From positions 248,001 to 312,000 of the forward strand of contig LNDV01000035.1 of assembly GCA_001464765.1 (NCBI GenBank): a stretch of DNA of 64,000 nucleotides, read 5' to 3'. The notes below the pieces were generated by a model that had not been told where the DNA came from, made no database searches, and worked only from the letters and a program-made list of their open reading frames with translations. Made by a program: the position numbers and the translations under genes. This DNA comes from Betaproteobacteria bacterium Ga0077526. GTDB taxonomy: Bacteria; Pseudomonadota; Gammaproteobacteria; Burkholderiales; Ga0077523. This document shows positions 51,542-61,322 of the stretch, one piece after another (the first letter of the stretch is position 1; every line of letters starts with the position of its first letter).

Positions 51542-52351
51542 ATGAAGGACAGGGTATCGATCTCGATCGATCGCGGCGTTGCGGATGTGCGCCTGACGCG
51601 CGCGGACAAGATGAACGCCCTCGACGAACGCATGTTCGACGCCCTGGTGGAAGCCGGCACCGCCTTGGCAGAGGATGCGGAAGTGCGCTGCGTCGTGCTC
51701 TCGGGGGAAGGCCGGGCTTTCTGCGCCGGCATCGACATGGCCGCGCTGGCCGAGCTCAGCGGGCTGGGCGGCCCGCGCGCACGCACGCTCGCCGAACGGA
51801 CGCATGGCATCGCCAACAAGCCGCAGCAGGCCGTCTGGGTGTGGCATGAACTGCCCGTCCCCGTGATCGCGGCAGTCCACGGCGTCGCCTTCGGTGGCGG
51901 CTTCCAGTTGATGCTCGGGGCGGACATGCGCTTCGTCGCTCCGGATACGAAGCTGTCCGTCATGGAAGCCAAGTGGGGCCTCGTGCCGGACATGGCAGGC
52001 ACCATCCTCATGCGCCGCCTCGCGCGGGACGACGTCATCCGCGAACTCACTTACACCGCAAGAGTGTTCTCCGCCGACGATGCGCTGACCTACGGCTTCG
52101 CCACACGCGTCTGCGAGGAGCCTCGTCGGGTCGCGATGGAGACCGCACGCGAGATCGCGACACGCAGCCCCAGCGCCATCGAGGCCGCGAAGCGCCTGCT
52201 CAACCGGGTACCAGACCTCCCGGAGGCTGAAGCCCTGCTGCTCGAGTCGGTGGAACAGGATGCGATCATCGGCAAGGCCAACCAGATCGAGGCCGTGATG
52301 TCGCAGAAGGAAGGGCGAGAGGCGCGGTTTCAGGCGGCTCGCGGGCGCTGA
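51542..52351 (+). CDS. Crotonase-family enoyl-CoA hydratase/isomerase
   Basis: This 269-residue protein has the crotonase oxyanion regions FCAGIDMAAL and HGVAFGGGFQLMLGADMRF. Further motifs are MEAKWGLVPDMAG and the C-terminal helices. In place of the two-Glu hydratase pattern it has Asp in VPDMAG, so an isomerase or hydrolase activity is also possible. The start at 51542 has GGAGG upstream. An octamer array follows the stop codon by five bases. Confidence 0.85.
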   Translation: MKDRVSISIDRGVADVRLTRADKMNALDERMFDALVEAGTALAEDAEVRCVVLSGEGRAFCAGIDMAALAELSGLGGPRARTLAERTHGIANKPQQAVWVWHELPVPVIAAVHGVAFGGGFQLMLGADMRFVAPDTKLSVMEAKWGLVPDMAGTILMRRLARDDVIRELTYTARVFSADDALTYGFATRVCEEPRRVAMETAREIATRSPSAIEAAKRLLNRVPDLPEAEALLLESVEQDAIIGKANQIEAVMSQKEGREARFQAARGR

Positions 52352-52356
52352 CGCGC

Positions 52357-52404
52357 GTGAAGATGTGAAGATGTGAAGGCGTGAAGATGTGAAGGCGTGG
52401 AAGT
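52357..52404 (+). repeat. Octamer array after the crotonase gene
   Basis: Six 8-bp units read GTGAAGAT, GTGAAGAT, GTGAAGGC, GTGAAGAT, GTGAAGGC and a variant GTGGAAGT. They begin five bases after the stop codon and run in the gene's direction, as in the arrays at 8368 and 34054. Confidence 0.8.
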
Positions 52405-52405
52405 C

Positions 52406-52424
52406 AGGGGGCGGGGTCGCCCCC
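52406..52424 (+). terminator. GC-rich hairpin after the octamer array
   Basis: GGGGGCG pairs with CGCCCCC around a GGGT loop. It resembles the inner stem of the REP copies. No long T-run follows; it stands between two convergent genes. Confidence 0.5.
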
Positions 52425-52435
52425 CTCTTCCGATG

Positions 52436-53569
52436 CTACTTCGCTGCGGAGGCTGAGAAATCCACGTGTTCCAGGAAGCGGATGGTTCCCTTGTCGTTGC
52501 GCACGATCGAGTAGCCGTGCAGCCCGTCGCCGTTCTGGTCGAAGTGGTACTCGCCTTCGATGCCTTTCAGGCCCTTGGTGTTGAGAATCGCCGTGCGGAT
52601 CGCTGCGGAGTCCGTGCTGCCGGCCTTCTCGATGGCGCTCTTCAGCAGATGCAGCGCCGCGTAGGACCACGCCGAATAGAGGTCCGGACTGAACCCGTGC
52701 TTTGCCTTGAACTTCGCCGCGAACACCTTGCTCTCCGCATTCGCATCGACGAAGAAATCCGTGACCGTGTAAGTGCCCCAGAGCGCATCGCCCGCGAGCT
52801 TGAGCGCAGTCTCGGTGACGAGAGACGTGGAACCGATCCACTCCGCCTGCACGCCAAGCTGGCGCAGCTGCCGCGCGAAGATGCCGACGTCGGGCGAGTT
52901 GGTCATGTAGCTGCCGATGATGTCGGCGCCCGCCTTCTTCACGCTCAGCACCACCGCGGTGAAGTCCTGCTGGTTGCTCGTGTAACCCTGCACCAGCACC
53001 GGCTCGATCCCGCGCGCCTTCAGGGCTTCTGCCAGGGCCGTCTTGCCGTTGGCGCCGAACGTGTCCGTCGAATGCACGATCGCCCATTTGCGCTTGCCGA
53101 GGGTCTTCACGCCGAACTCAGCCATAGCCCGGGACGAGTAGATGTCGCTGGGGCGCACGCGGAAGATCCACGGGTTGTTCACGCGGGTGAGCGTCGGGTC
53201 GCTGCCCCCGATGATCGCGGGGAGCTTGGCCTTGGCGATGGTGGGCGAGGCCGCCTGCACCTGCGTGCTGCGCAGCGGCCCGATGACCGCGACCACCTTC
53301 TGTTCGACGAGCTTGGAGTACGCGAGGACGGTGCCCGGGTTCGTGCTCTGGTTGTCCTCGATGACAAGCTGCACAGGCCGGCCGAGAATGCCCCCGGCGG
53401 CGTTGATCTCCTCCATCGCGAGCTGCACGCCCCGCAACGTGAGCACGCCGGCCTCCGCCTGCGGGCCGGTGGTCTCGTCCACGAGACCGATGCGGATCGG
53501 CTCGGCCGCAAACCCCGGCCGGACCACACCCAATGCCGCGAGCGCGGCAAGCCATTGCCTTCTGTTCAT
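52436..53569 (-). CDS. Branched-chain amino-acid-type ABC substrate-binding protein
   Basis: This 377-residue periplasmic binding protein has a signal peptide (residues 1-22, RPGFAAEP). IRIGLVDETTGPQAEAG, GPLRSTQVQAASP and a C-terminal region typical of the LivJ/Leu-binding class follow. The two-domain bilobal fold is complete. No permease or ATPase genes for it are adjacent, so it is an orphan receptor that must use a transporter encoded elsewhere. The ligand could be an amino acid, amide or aromatic acid. Confidence 0.9.
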   Translation of the reverse strand: MNRRQWLAALAALGVVRPGFAAEPIRIGLVDETTGPQAEAGVLTLRGVQLAMEEINAAGGILGRPVQLVIEDNQSTNPGTVLAYSKLVEQKVVAVIGPLRSTQVQAASPTIAKAKLPAIIGGSDPTLTRVNNPWIFRVRPSDIYSSRAMAEFGVKTLGKRKWAIVHSTDTFGANGKTALAEALKARGIEPVLVQGYTSNQQDFTAVVLSVKKAGADIIGSYMTNSPDVGIFARQLRQLGVQAEWIGSTSLVTETALKLAGDALWGTYTVTDFFVDANAESKVFAAKFKAKHGFSPDLYSAWSYAALHLLKSAIEKAGSTDSAAIRTAILNTKGLKGIEGEYHFDQNGDGLHGYSIVRNDKGTIRFLEHVDFSASAAK

Positions 53570-53718
53570 TGTCTCTCCTCCCTGTGGCTTCGTCGGGTCC
53601 CGCGTCTTGGGCGGGACCGCGTACTGGTGACGTGCAATCTACTCCTCCCGCGGACGATGCGCACCACGACGAAGGTGGGGCTCCGGCAGGTCCGCGTCGC
53701 TCCCCAAGACTCCCCCGC

Positions 53719-54381
53719 ATGACATCCGTCACTACCCTTCTCTGCCGTCTGGGCAACCTCTGCGGACTGCTGTCACCGCTGCTGTGGTGGGCCACGATCT
53801 TCACGTCCGAAGCGACGATCCCCGGATTCGATCCGGTCCGGATGACCATCAGCGAACTCGCGGAAACCGGCAGCCCGACCGCAGACCGCATGTTCTACCT
53901 CGCCTTCCTGACGACCGGGGCAATGAATGCCGTGTTCGGGATCTTCCTGATCCGCGCCTTCCGTCCCTCGCGGCTCGCGATACTGCTCGGCCTGCTGGTC
54001 GTCGTGAACGGCTCCGCGCGGATCGGTGTCGGGCTGCATCCCTGCGAGCCGGGATGCGTCGCCACGGGACAGTCGAACGTCCAGGCCCTGCACTACCTGT
54101 TCGCGGCCATCGGATTCATCGCGATGATTTCGGCATCGGGAGTCGCCAGCGCGTTGTTCCGGCGGTATCGCGTGACGCGCAGCCTCTTCGGCTACACCGC
54201 GCTGTCCGGCGTGCTTGGATTCGCCTGCATCGCCGCCATGCAGTGGAAGGGGGAGGCATTGCAGGCTGCCGGCTTGCTCGAGCGCCTGTCCTCGGCGTCC
54301 CTCACGCTCTGGATGTTCGTCGTGGCGCTCTGGCTGTGGCGTCTGCGGGTCTGTGACACCCCGCTGCGCGGTCGAGCCTGA
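53719..54381 (+). CDS. DUF998 integral membrane protein
   Basis: This 220-residue protein has six hydrophobic segments (about 10-28, 55-80, 85-103, 120-145, 152-172 and 190-210). ISELAETGSPTAD and LHPCEPGC are typical of DUF998 proteins, whose function is unknown. The ATG at 53719 begins just before the first helix; the open frame extends upstream but without a helix or family match. It is convergent with the DUF1479 gene three bases away. Confidence 0.78.
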   Translation: MTSVTTLLCRLGNLCGLLSPLLWWATIFTSEATIPGFDPVRMTISELAETGSPTADRMFYLAFLTTGAMNAVFGIFLIRAFRPSRLAILLGLLVVVNGSARIGVGLHPCEPGCVATGQSNVQALHYLFAAIGFIAMISASGVASALFRRYRVTRSLFGYTALSGVLGFACIAAMQWKGEALQAAGLLERLSSASLTLWMFVVALWLWRLRVCDTPLRGRA

Positions 54382-54384
54382 CGC

Positions 54385-55629
54385 TCAGGCGTCCAATCCC
54401 ATCTGCCGGCGACCGAGCGGCGTGAGATCCGCTTCTACCGCGCGGCCGACGAAATCCACCTCGTAGTCCTCCGCGGCGAAGTCCGGGCAGCTTCGGCCTT
54501 CGAGAAAAGCCTTCGCCTGCCTCGGCTGGAACACTCGGTTTTTCGCGCAGTCGGGTGCGGCGCCAATGTAGATGACGTTGCTGTAGCCGCTGCCGCGGTG
54601 CTCGTCCTCGACGGCATGGATGACGTCCGGGTGCCACCAGACCGTGTCGCCCGGCTCGACCACGGGGATCGGCACGACGGCCTCCAGCAGCTTCGCGTGC
54701 CACTGCGGGAAGGCAGCGAGCGCGCGTCCCGGCCTGGCACCGCAGAGGTCGTCGGCGGCGACGTCATCCTGCAGGGCCCGGAGGATCATCCAGCCCATCG
54801 CGCCCGCAATGGGGGCCAGTCGCAACGTGCCGTCGCCGGGACCCTGACGCGTGAGCGCCGTCCAGCCCTGGAAGGTCCGGAACAGGCTGCACACCGCGGG
54901 CGAAGGAATCTCCTTCGTTTCCGTGCGGCCGGCTGCAATCCAGGGGTCGTAGGCGAGCGGGTCACCGGAGAGCAGGTCACGATAGACGGCGTGGAAGCTG
55001 GGGTCGCACCAACGCTCCACAGAGCCACCATCGGCATGCGGCGAGAGGCCGATGGTCTTGTCGCCCGGCTGACGACGACGTACCCGATCAGCATAGGTGC
55101 ACTCGCGGTCAGGATCGAACACCGGGCCATCGGGGCCGTCGAACGTCCACAGACGGTTGAGAAATGCGCGCGTGGCCGCGAGCGATTCGTGCTGCCGTGC
55201 CTGCACCTGCGGCCGGGACCAGTACAGGCCGAAGATCTGCGGCCTCGCGGAATCCAGCAGCGCGAAGTACTGATCCATGCCGACTTTCGACTTCGCGCGC
55301 TCGTAATAGTCGTTTTCGTCGATGTAGCGGCCGATCTCGGCGTTCCACCCGTCGGCCTGTTCCCGCGGCATCACGCCGCGCACGATGGCGCAGCCCCGGC
55401 GGCGGATGCGTGCCCGGTCTTCCTCGCGCACGCGCCCTGCGGCGATGTCCGCGAAGGCAAGCACCGGGACCGCGCCACCCGCGGCCTGCTCGGCGCGCAC
55501 CGCGGTAACCTCCTTCTCCAGCCAGGCATCGAGTGCCGCCATGCGGTCGCGACGGTCGTTCATCCCGTCACGCAAGGCGGCCTTCGCGGCGACGATGGCG
55601 GCGGGGACGTCATTCATCCAGGCTTCCAT
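54385..55629 (-). CDS. DUF1479 (YbiU-like) Fe/2-oxoglutarate oxygenase-like protein
   Basis: This 414-residue protein has the non-haem iron motif His198-x-Asp200 (SPHADGG) and a later WWHPDVIHAVEDEH with His338, the facial triad of the cupin-like 2-oxoglutarate oxygenases. DUF1479 proteins such as Escherichia coli YbiU have no established substrate. Here it is the last gene of a sugar ABC operon (14 bases after the ATPase gene), so it may modify or sense a carbohydrate; this is inference. GAGGAG precedes the ATG. Confidence 0.8.
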   Translation of the reverse strand: MEAWMNDVPAAIVAAKAALRDGMNDRRDRMAALDAWLEKEVTAVRAEQAAGGAVPVLAFADIAAGRVREEDRARIRRRGCAIVRGVMPREQADGWNAEIGRYIDENDYYERAKSKVGMDQYFALLDSARPQIFGLYWSRPQVQARQHESLAATRAFLNRLWTFDGPDGPVFDPDRECTYADRVRRRQPGDKTIGLSPHADGGSVERWCDPSFHAVYRDLLSGDPLAYDPWIAAGRTETKEIPSPAVCSLFRTFQGWTALTRQGPGDGTLRLAPIAGAMGWMILRALQDDVAADDLCGARPGRALAAFPQWHAKLLEAVVPIPVVEPGDTVWWHPDVIHAVEDEHRGSGYSNVIYIGAAPDCAKNRVFQPRQAKAFLEGRSCPDFAAEDYEVDFVGRAVEADLTPLGRRQMGLDA

Positions 55630-55642
55630 GGGCGTTCTCCTC

Positions 55643-56704
<1,062 letters not shown>

Positions 56705-56707
56705 GGG

Positions 56708-57568
56708 TCAACCTTTCACCGAGCCGGCCATGAGGCCGCGCACGAAGTACTTGCCGGACAGGACGTACACCACCAGAGTGGGGATCGCCGCGATGAACGC
56801 GCCCGCGAAGTGCACGTTGTATTCCTTGACGCCCGTGGAACTGTTGACGAGGTTGTTGAGCGCGACGGTGAGCGGGAACGACTTGTAGTCGCTAAAGGAC
56901 GCACCGAAGAGGAACTCGTTCCAGATGTTGGTGAACTGCCAGATGATCGTCACCACGACGATCGGCGCGCTGTTGGGCAGCAGAATCCGCCAGAACAGCC
57001 GGAAGAAACCGGCGCCGTCCATCCGCGCGGAGCGCACCAGCTCTCCGGGGAAAGCCGCGTAGTAGTTGCGGAAGAACAGCGTGGTGAAGCCGATGCCGTA
57101 CACGACGTTCACGAACACGAGGCCAGACACCGTGCCCGCGAGCCCGAGCATGCCGAGCGTGCGCGCCATGGGGATCAGCACGATCTGGAACGGGATGAAC
57201 ACCGAGAACAGCAGCATCGCGAACACGATGTTGGCGCCGCGCATCTTGAACTGCGTAAGGATGTAGCCGTTGATGGCGCCGATCGCGGTGGAGATCAGCA
57301 CCGCCGGCACCACCAGCAGGAAGCTGTTCAGGAAATACGGCTTGAGCCCCGTCGGCTGCACGCCGATCTGCGCCGTGCTCCAGGCGGTGGCCCAGGGTTC
57401 GAGGGTCCACTCCATCGGCAGCGCCATCAGGTTGCCGCCGCGGATTTCGTCGAGGGGCTTGAGCGAATTGACGCCCATCACGTAGATGGGCAGCACGAAC
57501 AGCAGCCCGAGGAAGATCAGGATGCCGTAAAGCGCAACGCGCGAGACCTTGTCCGCCCCGCTACCCAT
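56708..57568 (-). CDS. gtsC: Sugar ABC permease, MalG-like (GtsC)
   Basis: This 286-residue permease has six helices and the EAA-loop motif PGELVRSARMDGAGFFRLFWRILLP (cited by its parts PGELVRSARMDGAG and FWRILLP). It overlaps the other permease gene by eight bases. In Pseudomonas, GtsABCD imports glucose and mannose. The assignment rests on the binding protein and gene order. Confidence 0.85.
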   Translation of the reverse strand: MGSGADKVSRVALYGILIFLGLLFVLPIYVMGVNSLKPLDEIRGGNLMALPMEWTLEPWATAWSTAQIGVQPTGLKPYFLNSFLLVVPAVLISTAIGAINGYILTQFKMRGANIVFAMLLFSVFIPFQIVLIPMARTLGMLGLAGTVSGLVFVNVVYGIGFTTLFFRNYYAAFPGELVRSARMDGAGFFRLFWRILLPNSAPIVVVTIIWQFTNIWNEFLFGASFSDYKSFPLTVALNNLVNSSTGVKEYNVHFAGAFIAAIPTLVVYVLSGKYFVRGLMAGSVKG

Positions 57569-58430
57569 GGCGTGCCACGTTCCGGTATTCGCTCACCAGG
57601 TAGGGGAGCACGACGATCGCGATGCCGGCGAGCATGAGCGTCGCGCTGGCCGCGCCGACCGCCATTTCGTTCCGGGTGAAGGTGTACTGATACATGAAGA
57701 CCGACGGCAGCCACGTGGAACGTCCCGGTCCGCCGTTGGTGAGCGCGATCACAAGGTCGTAGGACTTGATGGCCATGTGCGCGAGGATCACGAAAGCCGA
57801 GACCACTGCGGGGCCCAGCTGCGGGAAGATCACGCGCCAGTAGATCTGCCAGGTGTTCGCGCCGTCCACGCGCGCCGCACTCACCACCTCGGCATCGACG
57901 CCACGCAGGCCGGCGAGGAACAGCGCCATCACGAAACCCACGGTCTGCCACACTGCCGCGATGACGACGCAGTAGATCGCCATCTCGCCGCTCTTGACCC
58001 ACCCGAAGGTGAAGGACTCCCAGCCCATCTCGCGCAGCGAATGCTCCAGGCCGATGCCTGGGTCCATCAGCCACTTCCAGGCGGTGCCGGTGACAATGAA
58101 CGACAGCGCCATGGGGTACAGGAAGATCGACCGGAATGCGCCCTCGGCGCGGATGCGCTGATCGACCATCACGGCGAGGATCAGCCCGAGGGCCATGGAC
58201 CCACCGATGAACAGCCCCGCGAAGACCCAGAGATTGCGCAGCGAGACCTTCCAGTTCTCGAGGTCGAAGAGACGCGTGTAGTTGTCCGTGCCCAGCCATT
58301 CCAGATTGGGCATGAGGGTGGACGTCGTGAACGACAGGTAGATCGTGAACGCGATGTACCCGTAGACGCACGCCACCACCAGCAGCACGCTGGGGGCGAG
58401 CAACAGCTTGGGAAGAATGCCGGTACGCAT
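57561..58430 (-). CDS. gtsB: Sugar ABC permease, MalF-like (GtsB)
   Basis: This 289-residue permease has six helices. The first follows RTGILPKLLLAPSVLLVVAC, and the EAA loop is AEVVSAARVDGANTWQIYWRVIFPQLGP (key part EVVSAARVDGAN). It is the first permease gene after the binding-protein gene, 62 bases downstream of it. Confidence 0.85.
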   Translation of the reverse strand: MRTGILPKLLLAPSVLLVVACVYGYIAFTIYLSFTTSTLMPNLEWLGTDNYTRLFDLENWKVSLRNLWVFAGLFIGGSMALGLILAVMVDQRIRAEGAFRSIFLYPMALSFIVTGTAWKWLMDPGIGLEHSLREMGWESFTFGWVKSGEMAIYCVVIAAVWQTVGFVMALFLAGLRGVDAEVVSAARVDGANTWQIYWRVIFPQLGPAVVSAFVILAHMAIKSYDLVIALTNGGPGRSTWLPSVFMYQYTFTRNEMAVGAASATLMLAGIAIVVLPYLVSEYRNVARHG

Positions 58431-58492
58431 GGAATGACGGGAGGCACCCGGAGGTGCCTCCCCGCCCCTCGTCAGGAGGGTGGCGCGTCAGG

Positions 58493-59737
58493 TCAGTTCT
58501 TGGCGGCCTTCGCCAGTTCCGCGACGGCCTGCTTGTCGTTCAGGTCGCCGTTGAAGTGACGGGTGATCACGTCGTAGAACGCGTTCTTGATGGACGCGGG
58601 AACCGAGTGACCGTGGGCCATGGAGCCGATGAGCGTGTTCTTGGTGTTGGCCTCGGCGAGATCCGCCATGCCCTTCTTGCCGCAGTCGTCGAAGGCCTTG
58701 TTGGGCACATCGGTGCGCGCGGGCACGGAGCCCTTCACCACGTTGAACGCAGACTGGAACGCGGGATCCATGATGGCCTTGGCGAGCTTCATCTGCGAGT
58801 CGGCCTTGTCCGCTCCGACCTTGAACATCGCAAACTGGTCGGAGTTGAACGAGACCATGCCCTGGCTGCCCGGCACGCGGAAGCACACGAAGTCCTTGCC
58901 CGGGACCTTCTTGGCGTTGATGAACTCACCCTTGGCCCAGTCGCCCATGATCTGGAAGCCCGCCTTGCCGCTGATCACCATCGCCGTGGCGAGGTTCCAG
59001 TCCCGGCCGGAGAAGTCCTTGTCCACGAGCTTGCGCAGCTGGCTCATGCGGGCGAAGACCTTTTCCATCGTGGGCGAGTTGAGCGACTTGTCGTCGAGTT
59101 CCACGAGCGCCTTGCGGTAGAAGTCGATGCCGCCGGTGGAGAGCACCACGCCGTCGAACATGGTGGCTTCCTGCCAGGGCTGACCGCCGTGGGCCAGAGC
59201 AACGAGACCGGCCTTCTGGATCTTGTCGGCAGCGGCCATGAACTCGTCCCAGGTCTTGGGGAGGTCCTTCACGCCAGCCTTGTCGAGCACGGCCTTGTTG
59301 GCCCACACCCAGTTCGTGGAGTGCACGTTGACCGGCGCCGCGATCCATTTGCCGTTGTACTTGGAGAATCGCTGCAGTGCAGCAGGAACGGTCTTGTCCC
59401 AGCCTTCCTTCGCGGCAAGGGCGTTCAAGTCGCCCAGGGCGCCCTGCTTGGCCCAGTCCTGGATGTCGAAGCCGAGCATCTGGACGGCGGTGGGAGGGTT
59501 GCCCGCGGTGACACGGGCACGAAGGGCGGTCATGGCCTGCTCGCCACCGCCGCCGGCCACCGGCATGTCGTTCCACTTGATGCCGTCGGCTTCGAGCGTC
59601 TTCTTGAGCACGCCCAGCGCAGCGGCTTCGCCGCCGGAGGTCCACCAGTGCAGGACTTCGACGCTCTGGGCAGAAACGCTGCCCGTCCACACGGCCGCAG
59701 CCGCGACGGCCAGCAATTTGAGTTTCAGTTGACGCAT
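58493..59737 (-). CDS. gtsA: Sugar-binding protein of an ABC importer, GtsA-like
   Basis: This 414-residue extracellular solute-binding protein has a signal peptide (residues 1-23, GSVSAQS). It opens VEVLHWWTSGGEAAALGVLKK and contains MPVAGGGGEQAMTALRARVTAGNPPTA, close to Pseudomonas GtsA as I recall it. A strong GGAGGAG site precedes the ATG at 59735-59737; the open frame continues far upstream without coding character. It is the first gene of the operon, and its higher expression is expected. Probable ligand: glucose or mannose. Confidence 0.88.
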   Translation of the reverse strand: MRQLKLKLLAVAAAAVWTGSVSAQSVEVLHWWTSGGEAAALGVLKKTLEADGIKWNDMPVAGGGGEQAMTALRARVTAGNPPTAVQMLGFDIQDWAKQGALGDLNALAAKEGWDKTVPAALQRFSKYNGKWIAAPVNVHSTNWVWANKAVLDKAGVKDLPKTWDEFMAAADKIQKAGLVALAHGGQPWQEATMFDGVVLSTGGIDFYRKALVELDDKSLNSPTMEKVFARMSQLRKLVDKDFSGRDWNLATAMVISGKAGFQIMGDWAKGEFINAKKVPGKDFVCFRVPGSQGMVSFNSDQFAMFKVGADKADSQMKLAKAIMDPAFQSAFNVVKGSVPARTDVPNKAFDDCGKKGMADLAEANTKNTLIGSMAHGHSVPASIKNAFYDVITRHFNGDLNDKQAVAELAKAAKN

Positions 59738-59945
59738 GTTTTTCTCCTCCAGTGAAGATGGTTTCAGATCCCCCCTGCCGAGGTCTGTGACCCCGAGTGG
59801 GCGGGATGATAGCGGCCGGCGTGCCGTTTGTCGCTGTCGTGCTTGGGGATTGCGCAGGCGCGCAACGTCGGCCCGTTTTGTCCAACGTGCATGGGCGGCA
59901 GTTGGTTCACCGCATCGGCATGACGGAGGGCACAATTGCACCTTT

Positions 59946-59967
59946 GGCGCGCGGACGGTCCGCGCCC
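59946..59967. promoter_or_regulatory. Hairpin in the metY leader
   Basis: GGCGCGCGGAC pairs with GTCCGCGCC with a two-base bulge. It lies 22 bases before the metY start codon. No known SAM or SAH riboswitch consensus is apparent in this 250-base gap. Confidence 0.3.
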
Positions 59968-59989
59968 CGATCTGCTCAAGGACCCCCCG

Positions 59990-61285
59990 ATGCCGGCCCC
60001 CCGTTACCTCGGTTTCGACACGCTGAGCCTCCATGCAGGCCAGCAGCCCGACCCCACCACCGGCGCCCGCGCCACACCCATCTACCAGACGACGTCCTAC
60101 GTGTTCCGCGACACGGACCATGCGGCGTCGCTGTTCAACATGGAACGCGCCGGGCATGTGTACTCGCGCATCTCCAACCCGACCAACGCGGTGCTGGAGG
60201 AACGCATCGCCGCACTGGAAGGTGGCATCGGCGCCATCGCCACGGCGAGCGGGCAGGCGGCCCTGCACCTGGCCGTCGCGACGATCGCCGGCGCGGGCTC
60301 GCACGTGGTGGCGAGCCGGTCGCTCTACGGCGGCTCGCACAATCTGCTGCACTACACGCTGCGTCGCTTCGGCATCGACACGACGTTCATCGATCCGCGC
60401 AATCTCGATGGCTGGCGCGCGGCGATCCGCCCGAACACGAAACTGCTTTATGCCGAGACGCTCGGCAACCCGGGACTGGATGTGCTCGACATTCCGTCCG
60501 TGTCCGCCATCGCCCACGACGCGAAGCTGCCGCTGCTGGTCGACAGCACCTTCACCACGCCGTACCTGCTGCGCCCGTTCGATCTGGGGGCGGACCTCAT
60601 CTACCACTCGGCCACCAAGTTCCTCGGCGGCCACGGCATCGCCATCGGAGGCCTGCTCGTGGACAGCGGCGCCTTCGACTGGGAGGCCTCCGGCCGCTTC
60701 CCGGAACTCACCGAGCCCTACGACGGCTTCCACGGCATGGACTTCCAGGAGGAATCCACCGTCGCGGCCTTTCTGCTGCGGGCCCGCCGCGAAGGCCTGC
60801 GGGACTTCGGCGCGTGCATGGCGCCGATGGTGGCGTTCCAGATCCTGCAGGGCATCGAGACGCTCTCGGTGCGGATGGACCGCCACATCGCCAACACCCG
60901 CAAGGTGGTGGCCTTCCTCGCCTCGCACGCTGCGGTGGAGTCCGTGAGCTATCCCGAACTGCCGTCCCATCCCGACCACGAACTCGCGAAGCGCCTGCTG
61001 CCGAAGGGCTGCGGCGCAGTGTTCACTTTCGCCATCAAGGGCGGACGCCCAGCGGGCCGGAAGTTCATCGAGTCGCTCAAGGTGTTCTCGCACCTGGCCA
61101 ACGTGGGCGATGCGAAGTCATTGGTGATCCACCCGGCAAGCACCACGCACTTCCGCATGGACGACGCAGCGCTCATCGCGGCCGGCATCGGCCCCGGCAC
61201 GATTCGTCTGTCCGTCGGCCTGGAAGATCCGCAGGATCTCGTCGATGACCTCGGCCAGGCTCTGCGCGTCTCGCAGAAGGCATGA
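59990..61285 (+). CDS. metY: O-acetylhomoserine sulfhydrylase/aminocarboxypropyltransferase
   Basis: This 431-residue PLP enzyme of the Cys/Met metabolism family opens GFDTLSLHAGQQPDPTTGARATPIYQTTSYVF (key parts SLHAGQ and PIYQTTSYVF). VYSRISNPTNAVLEERIA follows, and the PLP Lys210 is in YHSATKFLGGHG. The C-terminus is typical (RLSVGLEDPQDL). It uses O-acetylhomoserine and sulfide to make homocysteine. The start was set at the ATG at 59990. It is followed by an alpha/beta hydrolase gene and a TfoX-N gene on the same strand. Confidence 0.93.
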   Translation: MPAPRYLGFDTLSLHAGQQPDPTTGARATPIYQTTSYVFRDTDHAASLFNMERAGHVYSRISNPTNAVLEERIAALEGGIGAIATASGQAALHLAVATIAGAGSHVVASRSLYGGSHNLLHYTLRRFGIDTTFIDPRNLDGWRAAIRPNTKLLYAETLGNPGLDVLDIPSVSAIAHDAKLPLLVDSTFTTPYLLRPFDLGADLIYHSATKFLGGHGIAIGGLLVDSGAFDWEASGRFPELTEPYDGFHGMDFQEESTVAAFLLRARREGLRDFGACMAPMVAFQILQGIETLSVRMDRHIANTRKVVAFLASHAAVESVSYPELPSHPDHELAKRLLPKGCGAVFTFAIKGGRPAGRKFIESLKVFSHLANVGDAKSLVIHPASTTHFRMDDAALIAAGIGPGTIRLSVGLEDPQDLVDDLGQALRVSQKA

Positions 61286-61322
61286 CCGCCTCCCTCCGCA
61301 CGACTTCTCACCGACCCCGATC

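Noticed and set aside
59738..59989. SAM or SAH riboswitch before metY
   Set aside because: Only one bulged hairpin is seen and none of the conserved core sequences of these riboswitches could be recognised.
59738..61093. Upstream extension of the gtsA frame through the metY region
   Set aside because: The coding signal begins at the ATG at 59737 with GGAGGAG and a signal peptide; the extension is antisense to metY.
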